Shown piece after piece: positions 54,515 to 61,945 of a DNA stretch of 64,000 nt (positions are counted from its first letter, which is position 1; the number at the start of each line of letters is the position of its first letter). Where the stretch lies: NCBI GenBank assembly GCA_963695505.1, contig CAVOGX010000006.1, positions 124,001 to 188,000 on the forward strand, given 5' to 3'. The notes under the pieces were generated by a model. That model was not told the DNA's origin and ran no database searches. It saw only the letters and a list, made by a program, of their open reading frames with translations. The stretch comes from JACSRF01 sp963695505 (GTDB taxonomy: Bacteria; Chloroflexota; Anaerolineae; Promineifilales; Promineifilaceae). Position numbers and translations under genes: made by a program.

Positions 54515-56059
54515 TCAGGCCAGCCATTGGGTAATCGTTTCAATATCCTCAGGCAGAAGCAATGGGTGGACCCGGATAACTTTGATTTTTTGGCTCACCG
54601 TATCGGGGAGCGGGACAGTGCTGATGATGAGTTCGGCCGTGTCCAGATGTTTGCGATTGAGTTCGCGCAGGGACAGGACTTCGACGGTGCCCAGGCGCGG
54701 AAAGCGGGCTTTGAGACGGGCCACAAGAAGTTGGGCGGTGGCCATGCCGCTGGGGCAAACGACGATGACGCGCTGTAGGCGATGCGGCCGTTCGCGGATG
54801 TAGGCAGCGCGCAGAAGAAGGGCAAGATTGTTAATTTCGTCGCCAGGCAGCGTAACCTGCATGTGCTCATTAACATATCCAGCTAATTGGCGAGCCAGTT
54901 CGTATTCAAAAACGTATTTTTCAGACAGGGTTGTGGCTGGCGAGAGGGCAGGCAGCCACAGGTTAAAGCGCTGCCGGAAGCAGGCGGGGATGATGTGATT
55001 AACGAGCCCGTCATGTAAGGTTTTATCTTGGGCAAAGCTGGGGAGGTTATAGGCCTGCACAACGTGCTGCACCAACCGTTCGATAAGCGCGGAGAAGGTT
55101 TCGTCCAGTTCGAGGTCGCCGGGCCAGCGTTCGTTGCGCGGCGTGGCTAGAAGGTGCATGGCAACGTACGCAATTTCTGCAACGGGCCACGCTTTGGGCA
55201 TACGCCAGCCCAACCGCTTGGCAATTTGTGCGGCAACCTGCCATACGGAGAGACTTTGCAGCCATTGGAGATGGGGAGGGGAAACGGCCGTTATGTGACC
55301 ATCCTGCACGCGTTGGGTTTGAATGGCCCATACCAGAGCCAGGTGCAGCACGGCATCATCGGTGAAACGACCGCCTAACTGCGCCTCGGCATAAGCTACC
55401 TGGCTGGCTGCCCGGCGCACATCCCAGCGCTGGATGATTCCGGCAGCCTGCTGCACGGCATCGAGCAAGTGGGCATCTGTGCCCAAGGGGAACACCAGCC
55501 CCTTTTTGTGGTTCATTGTCGTCAGCGCCGGACCAAAGGGCGTTTCGCCCCACAGCAAAGTGGTTATTGCCTGGCGGCGTTCCTGCTCAGTACAAGCAAT
55601 CCAAAAACCAAAATTCGGCCGTCTCTCCAACGTTATTTGCCGTTTATCGAGCCACTCTTCCAGGGCATCCAGGTCTTTGAGCACCGTAGTACGCGATATT
55701 TCCATCAGTTGTTGGAGCTGGTACAAAATCATTGGCTCTTTGGAAACAAGCAAAATGAGGGCAATGAGCTGCTGCCGCTGACCTACGGTAAGAATAAGCT
55801 GTAAATTGGGTGCAGCATTGAGCTCTGCGGCCAGGGCGTGCTGACGCTCAAGCGAGCATTCCAGCTCTACGCCAATACCTGGCGTAATTTTGAGGGCGAC
55901 ATCGTGTTGATTCAGCCAATGGCGAACCCCTTTCAGATCGTAGGTGACCTGCCGGGGCGTAAGCTGCATTTCCGTAGCCAATTCCGCCGCACCGAGCGGC
56001 AAGTTGGCTCGCAGAAGGAGTTGCAGTAAATCGCGTTGTCTGGTCGTTAACGATGTCAT
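54515..56059 (-). CDS. mtlR: PRD-containing transcriptional regulator (MtlR/BglG family)
   Basis: 514 residues, uninterrupted. N-terminal HTH (TTRQRDLLQLLLRANLPLGA, ISRTTVLKDLDALEEWL). Two PTS regulation domains lie at about residues 170-400, with His-containing VAEIAYVAMHLLAT and PGDEINNLALLLRAAYIRE. A C-terminal EIIB-like domain carries the Cys in VVCPSGMATAQLLVARLKA. The EIIA-like end of Bacillus MtlR is missing. It would activate the polyol PTS genes downstream according to phosphorylation by HPr and EIIB. Its own promoter region has a TTAACA-CGT-TGTTAA dyad. Confidence 0.9.
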   Translation of the reverse strand: MTSLTTRQRDLLQLLLRANLPLGAAELATEMQLTPRQVTYDLKGVRHWLNQHDVALKITPGIGVELECSLERQHALAAELNAAPNLQLILTVGQRQQLIALILLVSKEPMILYQLQQLMEISRTTVLKDLDALEEWLDKRQITLERRPNFGFWIACTEQERRQAITTLLWGETPFGPALTTMNHKKGLVFPLGTDAHLLDAVQQAAGIIQRWDVRRAASQVAYAEAQLGGRFTDDAVLHLALVWAIQTQRVQDGHITAVSPPHLQWLQSLSVWQVAAQIAKRLGWRMPKAWPVAEIAYVAMHLLATPRNERWPGDLELDETFSALIERLVQHVVQAYNLPSFAQDKTLHDGLVNHIIPACFRQRFNLWLPALSPATTLSEKYVFEYELARQLAGYVNEHMQVTLPGDEINNLALLLRAAYIRERPHRLQRVIVVCPSGMATAQLLVARLKARFPRLGTVEVLSLRELNRKHLDTAELIISTVPLPDTVSQKIKVIRVHPLLLPEDIETITQWLA

Positions 56060-56089
56060 AGTTTCGAAGATAGGTACACTAAAGTTCTG

Positions 56090-56125
56090 TTAACACGTTG
56101 TTAATAGTCAATGATTGTAATTATA
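56090..56125 (-). promoter_or_regulatory. mtlR promoter region with palindromic operator
   Basis: Minus-strand TATAAT (56120-56125) lies about 60 bases before the mtlR ATG. Between them is the perfect dyad TTAACA-CGT-TGTTAA (56090-56104), a likely autoregulatory site. Confidence 0.55.
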
Positions 56126-56228
56126 AGGTGTAATTGCCCAGTAGAAACGGCCGATTATTGTATATTTTTGTAGAAACGCTTTGACAAAAGTAAATGAATA
56201 GCATTCAAGGGGACAAGGGGGACATTCT

Positions 56229-56257
56229 TTGACGTTTAATAGGCATTCGCTTATTCT
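56229..56257 (+). promoter_or_regulatory. promoter of the WecG-type gene, leaderless
   Basis: TTGACG (56229-56234), exact 17-base spacer, TATTCT (56252-56257). The start codon at 56266 is 8 bases after the -10 box, so the message would be leaderless. Confidence 0.6.
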
Positions 56258-56265
56258 CTGATGCT

Positions 56266-57019
56266 ATGCTTGACTTAGCGCCCATTGAAATAGTAGGCAC
56301 GCCGGTTCATCCGGTGACGATGGCTGGCACGCTGGCAGCAGTGCGCCAGTTTATGGCTGAGCCGCGCTTGCACCAAATTTGCACCACCAATCCGGAATTT
56401 GTGATGGCGGCGCAGCGCGACCCACTGTTTCGCCAGATTTTGCGTGAGGCGGATTTGTGCATTCCCGACGGCGTGGGGCTGCTGCTGGCGTCGCGCTGGC
56501 TGGCACGGCGCACAGGGCGGCCAACGCTGCCGGAACGGGTGCCCGGCTCGGAGCTGGTGTACCATCTGGCAGAACTGTGCGCGCAGGAAGGGTGGCGGTT
56601 GTTTTTGCTAGGCGCGGCGGAGGGCGTGGCCGCGGAAACGGCAGCGCATTTTCCAGGCCAAATACCCGGCGCTGCAAATTACCGGAACCTTTTCCGGGTC
56701 GCCTGCGCCGGAGGAAAATGAGGCCATTGTGCAGATGATTAACGAGAGTGGGGCAGACATGCTGCTGGTAGCTTATGGCGCGCCCAAGCAAGACAAGTGG
56801 ATTTACCGCAACCGGGAGAAACTGCCCACTGTACGCGTGGCTATCGGTGTAGGCGGCTCTTTTGACTTCGTGACCGGAAAGTCCATTCGCGCACCGCGCT
56901 GGGTACAGAACCTGGGGCTGGAGTGGCTGCACCGCCTCCTTAAGGAGCCCTGGCGCTGGCGGCGCATGCTGGCGCTGCCCAGGTTTGTGCTGCGGGTGCT
57001 GTGGAAGAGTGGGGATTAG
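56266..57019 (+). CDS. WecG/TagA/CpsF-family glycosyltransferase (one frameshift)
   Basis: About 250 residues. Transfers a sugar (ManNAc in the known members) onto an undecaprenyl-linked precursor at the inner membrane face. Blocks: TTNPEFVMAAQRDPLFRQIL, ADLCIPDGVGLLLASRWL, LVYHLAELCAQEGWRLFLLG, then after a frame change near 56650-56700 MLLVAYGAPKQDKWIYRNRE and VGGSFDFVTGKSIRAPRWVQ. All are diagnostic. It lies at the start of a plus-strand stretch that also holds a Wzz-like gene 4 kb on. Confidence 0.88.
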
Positions 57020-57089
57020 AGATTGGAGATTGGGGCACGGATTTTTGCTGATAAACACGGGCTACCGGCCACTGAATACAGATTGCCAA

Positions 57090-58481
57090 TTACCGGCGCA
57101 AGCCGCGAGGGTAGTGATTTTTGATCTGGGCGCTGACGCGCTTGCCCCAGCCCAGGCCAAAGCCGTCTACGGAGACGAGCAGCCAGCCATTGGGACCGCT
57201 GTGGGGGATGGGGTGGCCTTGCAGGAAGGCGTGGAGCAGCGGGTCGTCGGGGGCAAAATCGGCGACCTGTTTCACATCGGCGGCGGTGAGGGTGAGGGCC
57301 AGAGCGTGAGCGGGTTTGACGTAGTTTTGGCGCAGTTCGGCCAGGGGCAGGCCGTAGCGCAGCACGTACAGCCCGGCGGTGTCTGGGGCATTGGGGGGCA
57401 GCAGGTGGAGGTAACGGCCGTTTCCCACCCCCATCCGCGCTTCATCCAATTCAACCTGCAGCACGCCCTGCGCAAATTCGCGCCACAATCGCCACTGGGC
57501 ACGGTTTGGACCGCTAAGACCTTGTTTTTTTTCAAGCCCCAAAGGTTTTTTATCTCCTGCTTTTTGCAGCAGGGTTACAAAATGCCCCTCTCCGGCAAAC
57601 AGGTGCGGCCATAAGCGGATCGTGTTGGCCAGTTGGTCAGGGTTGGGCAAATGCACGCCGGCAGGCAGCCAGTGCGGATGGCCGGGCGCAAAGCCGGCAA
57701 AGCGCAGCGGGGTGATGAGGCTGAAGTCAGGGTGCTCGATGAGGAAACGGCCGATGACGCCCTCATCCTCTTCGGGGGAGAAGGTGCAGGTGGTGTAGGC
57801 TAAAATACCGCCGGGACGCACCAGGGAAACGGCCGTGTCCAGAATGGCCGTTTGCCTCCGCGCGCAAGCCAACACGATGGTCTCGCTCCACTCAAAACCG
57901 CCCTGCTTGCGAAACATCCCCTCGCCGGAGCAGGGGGCGTCCACCAGCACCCGGTCAAAAAAAGCGCCAAAGTGCCCGGCTAACTGCTGCGGTGTGCTGC
58001 TGGTGATGAGGGCATTGTGCGCGCCCCAGCGCTCCAAATTCTCGGCCAGGTCGCGGGCACGGCCACGGTCTACGTCATTGGCCACGAGCAAGCCCTGGTC
58101 CTGCATGCGCGCAATGAGATGGGTGGCTTTGCCCCCAGGGGCGGCGGCCAAATCTAGCACCCATTCCCCCGGCTGCGGGTCCAGCAGGGCGGCCACGGCC
58201 ATGGCCGATGGCTCTTGCAGGTAGTAGAGACCGGCAGCGTGGAAAGGGTGACGGCCTGGTCGCTCCTCATCTTCCACGCGGAATCCGGCCGGTTCATAGC
58301 CGCCCACCGGCGTAAGCGTGAAGGGGGATTTGCTGCTAAAATCGGCGGCGCTGATTTTGAGCGTATTCACCCGCAGCCCAACCGGCGCCTCCTGCTCGTA
58401 GCTGGCGGCAAAGGCGGCATATTCGTCGCCCAGCAGGCGGCGCATTTTTTGCAGAAATTCAGGCGGCGGCGGAGAAGACAT
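57090..58481 (-). CDS. rsmF: RsmF/NOL1-NOP2-sun family RNA (cytosine-5) methyltransferase
   Basis: 463 residues. Motif I region VLDLAAAPGGKATHLIARM, motif IV with a catalytic Cys DAPCSGEGMFRK, motif VI TTCTFSPEEDEGVI with the second catalytic Cys. The C-terminal extension (residues about 310-463, LPLAELRQNYVKPAHALALT) matches the RsmF PUA-like end. The E. coli enzyme makes m5C1407 in 16S rRNA; the same position is likely but not proven. It lies convergent with WecG and near another 16S-type methyltransferase. Confidence 0.88.
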   Translation of the reverse strand: MSSPPPPEFLQKMRRLLGDEYAAFAASYEQEAPVGLRVNTLKISAADFSSKSPFTLTPVGGYEPAGFRVEDEERPGRHPFHAAGLYYLQEPSAMAVAALLDPQPGEWVLDLAAAPGGKATHLIARMQDQGLLVANDVDRGRARDLAENLERWGAHNALITSSTPQQLAGHFGAFFDRVLVDAPCSGEGMFRKQGGFEWSETIVLACARRQTAILDTAVSLVRPGGILAYTTCTFSPEEDEGVIGRFLIEHPDFSLITPLRFAGFAPGHPHWLPAGVHLPNPDQLANTIRLWPHLFAGEGHFVTLLQKAGDKKPLGLEKKQGLSGPNRAQWRLWREFAQGVLQVELDEARMGVGNGRYLHLLPPNAPDTAGLYVLRYGLPLAELRQNYVKPAHALALTLTAADVKQVADFAPDDPLLHAFLQGHPIPHSGPNGWLLVSVDGFGLGWGKRVSAQIKNHYPRGLRR

Positions 58482-58489
58482 AGTAAAAC

Positions 58490-58562
58490 GGTATTCAGTA
58501 AGCAGTAGTCAGTATCCGGTTACTGTTCAATTGATTACTGATACCTGACAACTGATCACTAA
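58490..58562. repeat. heptamer-like repeat (xxCAGTA) between rsmF and tgt
   Basis: ATTCAGTA AGCAGTA GTCAGTA is followed by GGTTACTG, GATTACTG, CTGACAACTG and CTGATCAC. A related block (TAGTATTCAGTGGTCAGTA) lies at 52262-52285 before the HPr-EI gene. Confidence 0.7.
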
Positions 58563-58565
58563 AAT

Positions 58566-59696
58566 ATGAAAAGACAAACACTCGATTTGCCACACGGTTC
58601 CATTCAACTGCCTGCTTTTTTACCAGACGGCACCCAGGGCGTGGTGCGCGGCGTGGATGCCCAGGATTTGCAAGCTTGCGGCATTCAGGCGGTGCAGATG
58701 AATGCGTACCATTTGATGCAAAAACCGGGCTCGTCAACCATCCAGGCCTTGGGCGGATTGCACCGCATGACGGGCTGGGCTGGACCGATTTTTACCGATT
58801 CTGGCGGTTTCCAAGTGTACTCCCTGATTCACCAAAATCCCAAAAGTGGCTCGATTACCGACAAAGGCGCGACGTTCCGTGTGGAGGAGCGCAAGTTTAA
58901 CCTGACGCCGGAAAAGAGCGTGCAGCTGCAAATGGGCTATGGCGCGGACGTGGTGATTTGCTTTGATGACTGCACCCACGTGGACGCGCCTTACGCAGCG
59001 CAAATACAGTCGGTGGCGCGCACGGTGGCCTGGGCGCGGCGCTGCAAGACCGAGTTTGTCAAGCTAGCCGAGCAAAAGAGGCTAGCAACAGTCGATATGC
59101 CAAAGCTGGTGGCGGTGGTGCAGGGGGGCGGCCTGCCGGATTTACGCCGCCAATGCGCAGAGCAGCTTCTGGAAATTGGCTTTGATGGGTATGGTTACGG
59201 CGGCTGGCCGCTGGACGGCGAGGGGCAGTTGTTGGAGGAGATGCTGGCCCTGGTGCGAGAACTGATTCCGCCGCAGTTTACCCTGCACGCGCTGGGAGTT
59301 GGGCATCCGGCCAACGTGACGGCGTGCGTGGCCATGGGTTACGAGCTGTTTGACAGTACGATGCCCACGCGGGATGGGCGGCACGGCCGTTTGTATGCCT
59401 ATACGGTGGACCCGATGGCCAGTACGCTAACGGGGGATTTTTTCCGCTACACTTACATTAAAGATAAGAAACATATCAAGGAGAATGGGCCGATTTCTGA
59501 GTTTTGTGACTGCGCGGTGTGCCAGCGGTATTCGTTGGGGTATTTGCACCATTTGTTTAAGGTGGGCGATACGCTGTACCAACGCTTGGCAACGTTGCAC
59601 AATTTACGCTTTATGATGCAGTTGATGGCGGGTCTGCGAAAAGAAAGGAACACAGAGAAGCGCGGAGGAGGCACAGAGCACGCGGAGAGGGAATAA
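58566..59696 (+). CDS. tgt: tRNA-guanine transglycosylase family protein
   Basis: 376 residues, TIM-barrel enzyme exchanging guanine for preQ1 in tRNA (queuosine). Key parts: FTDSGGFQVYSLI (substrate Asp), CFDDCTH, VVQGG, nucleophile block FDSTMPTRDGRHGRLYAYT and zinc site CDCAVCQRYSLGYLHHL (CxCxxC plus His). The usual GGLxVGE pocket reads GGWPLDGEG, so base specificity may differ. The last about 19 residues (RKERNTEKRGGGTEHAERE) are encoded by a CACAGAG/CGGAG repeat and look like readthrough of intergenic repeat sequence. Rmt-like gene starts 29 bases later. Confidence 0.88.
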   Translation: MKRQTLDLPHGSIQLPAFLPDGTQGVVRGVDAQDLQACGIQAVQMNAYHLMQKPGSSTIQALGGLHRMTGWAGPIFTDSGGFQVYSLIHQNPKSGSITDKGATFRVEERKFNLTPEKSVQLQMGYGADVVICFDDCTHVDAPYAAQIQSVARTVAWARRCKTEFVKLAEQKRLATVDMPKLVAVVQGGGLPDLRRQCAEQLLEIGFDGYGYGGWPLDGEGQLLEEMLALVRELIPPQFTLHALGVGHPANVTACVAMGYELFDSTMPTRDGRHGRLYAYTVDPMASTLTGDFFRYTYIKDKKHIKENGPISEFCDCAVCQRYSLGYLHHLFKVGDTLYQRLATLHNLRFMMQLMAGLRKERNTEKRGGGTEHAERE

Positions 59697-59725
59697 GAGT
59701 TTTACTTCTGCGCTGGTTTATTCTG

Positions 59726-60526
59726 ATGGATGAGTTGGAGAAGCTGGTAACGGCCGTTCTGGCTGCCCCCAAGTACCGGCACGTCAGCCCGGATCTGGTG
59801 CGGCGGGTTGGGGCGCGGGAACTGGCAGTGCGACGTAACGTGAAAGAGGCGGTGAAGGCCACCAAAAATAAGCTGCACCAGGTGGGCGGAGCTTATTTTA
59901 CGGGAAAAATTGATTATGCGCGGGCGCTGGCCGAATTGCAGGCAGCGGCGGGGGACGAGGCCACTTTTCGCGCCGCGTGCCGCCAGGTGATGGCGCTGCA
60001 TGCCTCTACCCGCGAAAGGCTGCCCATTTTGGAGCAGTTCTACGCCACGACCCTGGCGAATTTACCGCCCGTGCGCACGGTGATGGACGTGGCCTGCGGG
60101 CTGAATGCGCTGGCGTGGCCATGGATGCCCTTTGGCCGGAAGACGCAGTACATTGGCTATGACATTTATGGGGACATAGTGGGATTTGTGGGGCAGTTTT
60201 TGGCTTTGGTGGGGGTGACGGGGGAAACGGCCGTACGGGATGTGATCAGCAGCCCGCCGGATCGGCCGGTGGACCTGGTGCTGCTGCTCAAGCTGCTGCC
60301 GGTGCTGGCCCAGGTGGAGGAAACGGCCGTGCCGCGCCTGCTGGATGCGCTGCAAGCCCGCTACCTGCTCATCAGTTTCCCGGCGGCCAGCCTAGGGGGG
60401 CGCAAAAAGGGCATGGTCGCCAATTATGAAGCCCAGTTCCACGTCTGGGCCGACGGGCGAGATTGGCAGGTGCAGCGCTTTGCCTTTGAGACGGAACTGG
60501 CTTTTTTGGTAACTTGCCCAATGTGA
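59726..60526 (+). CDS. ArmA/RmtB-type 16S rRNA (guanine-1405-N7) methyltransferase homologue
   Basis: 266 residues. It aligns by eye along the whole length with the FmrO/ArmA/Rmt family. The N-terminal helical domain has APKYRHVSPDLVRRVGAREL, NVKEAVKATKNKLHQVGGAY and MALHASTRERLPILEQFY. The SAM site is VMDVACGLNALAWPWM. Conserved LLLKLLPVLAQVE and SFPAASLGGRKKGMVANYEA are the family-specific blocks. These enzymes block aminoglycosides of the gentamicin and kanamycin class by methylating G1405. No mobile element is adjacent. ACGGCCGT copies inside the gene show it is at home here, so it is probably an intrinsic homologue. Confidence 0.85.
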   Translation: MDELEKLVTAVLAAPKYRHVSPDLVRRVGARELAVRRNVKEAVKATKNKLHQVGGAYFTGKIDYARALAELQAAAGDEATFRAACRQVMALHASTRERLPILEQFYATTLANLPPVRTVMDVACGLNALAWPWMPFGRKTQYIGYDIYGDIVGFVGQFLALVGVTGETAVRDVISSPPDRPVDLVLLLKLLPVLAQVEETAVPRLLDALQARYLLISFPAASLGGRKKGMVANYEAQFHVWADGRDWQVQRFAFETELAFLVTCPM

Positions 60527-60600
60527 GGGCCGGTGGTGTTGGCACATTGTCGGGCCTCATGTATGATCCTGGCAACATCGAAGCTGTGGAGGCATTTTGA

Positions 60601-61839
60601 GTGGAAGAAGAGATTGATTTACGGCCGTATTTTGAAGCGTTGATTAAGGGCTGGAAGTGGGTAGTGGGTGCAGGCATCCTCGCCGCTGTTTTCGCGTTTA
60701 TTGTCAGCTCACTGCTGCCCCAAACTTACGAGGCCACAGCCCTGGTAGCCATTACCGAAACGCGCCAGCGCATCCAGTTTGATCCACGCATTCAAACCGA
60801 AGAAGAGCAGCAGCCTTTGCAGGCTTTTCCGCAACTAGCTGTCAGCGACGAGCTGTTGCAGCGGTTGTTTGAGCAGTTGGCGCTGCCATCGGCTGACTTA
60901 GAAACCGTGCAAGGATTGAGAGCACTGCTGGAAGCCCAGTCTGGGGCTGATCCCAGCCTGATTCAGTTGACTGCCAGCTACAAAGATGCGCAAACTGCTT
61001 CACAAATTGCTAATTTGTGGGCCGAGATATTTGTCGAATGGGCTAATGAGATTTATCAGAATGCCAATGGGGATCAGCTAGCGTTTTATGAAAGCCAGTT
61101 GTCAGGGGCAGCAGTAGATTTGGCGGCTGCCGAACAGGCTTTGGTAGATTTTCAAGTGCGTAATCGCAGTAGTATTGTTGAGAATCGCCTCTTAGCATTG
61201 AATCAAATTGAAGCCAGGTACCTGGCAAGCCAACAGCAGATCACCTTTTTATTACAAGACATAACCAGTCTGGCAGAGCAGTTGGCGGCACAAGATGGAT
61301 TAACCGTTACCTGGGGTGATCAATTAACGGTACTCAATTTGCAGCTCCAGGCATTTGGGGCACAGAACAGCGATTTGCAACTGCAAGTTAGCTCAGAGAC
61401 GGTCTTAACCAGTGAAAACCGCCGGGATCAGTTGGCTTATTTAGAAGAATTGCAGACAACCTTAGAAACCCGTCTCGGCGAGATTGAAGGAGACCTAATT
61501 GAGCTGGAGCCAGAGATTTTGGCATTGCAGCAAGAGAAGCAATCCCTGCTGGCAGAACAAAACCGGCTGCAGCGCAATGCATCTGTGGCTGAGGAAACCT
61601 ATACATCTCTGGCGCGCAAAGTGGACGAGGAGCGGATTACGTCGCAGGATGAATCGAATAGTTTGCGCCTGGCCAGCAATTCGGCCGTGCCTGATGAGCC
61701 GGTGGCGCCGCGCCGATTAATCAATACGCTGGTTGCCGGTTTCTTGGGTGGTTTTTTAATGATAATTGCTTTAATTGGGCGAGAATGGTGGGCAACGGTT
61801 GACGTAAAGCCAGAACCCTCAACGACATCGGCTGTATGA
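60601..61839 (+). CDS. Wzz-like polysaccharide chain-length/export protein
   Basis: 412 residues, GTG start with GGAGG 8 bases upstream. Helix 1 at about residues 18-38 (WVVGAGILAAVFAFIVSSLL). A long periplasmic coiled-coil region follows (QLSGAAVDLAAAEQALVDFQ, ELEPEILALQQEKQSLLAEQ). Helix 2 lies near 378-396 (TLVAGFLGGFLMIIALIG) after a Pro-rich DEPVAPRRLI. This is the Wzz/GumC layout without a kinase domain. It would set the chain length of an exopolysaccharide; a WecG-type transferase lies nearby. Confidence 0.85.
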   Translation: MEEEIDLRPYFEALIKGWKWVVGAGILAAVFAFIVSSLLPQTYEATALVAITETRQRIQFDPRIQTEEEQQPLQAFPQLAVSDELLQRLFEQLALPSADLETVQGLRALLEAQSGADPSLIQLTASYKDAQTASQIANLWAEIFVEWANEIYQNANGDQLAFYESQLSGAAVDLAAAEQALVDFQVRNRSSIVENRLLALNQIEARYLASQQQITFLLQDITSLAEQLAAQDGLTVTWGDQLTVLNLQLQAFGAQNSDLQLQVSSETVLTSENRRDQLAYLEELQTTLETRLGEIEGDLIELEPEILALQQEKQSLLAEQNRLQRNASVAEETYTSLARKVDEERITSQDESNSLRLASNSAVPDEPVAPRRLINTLVAGFLGGFLMIIALIGREWWATVDVKPEPSTTSAV

Positions 61840-61945
61840 GTCTAACCAGACAGCACCTTGGTACTCTAGGCGACTGCAAGGTTATTGGATAGGATGAAGG
61901 TGCATTGTAGCAATAAAGCAGTTTGACTAAGAGGAGTAAGTTACC

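Noticed and set aside
61840..61945. GTCTAACCAGAC near 61841 as another attC box
   Set aside because: No L''/L' arms or R' box accompany it, and the flanks are ordinary chromosome with host-type genes.
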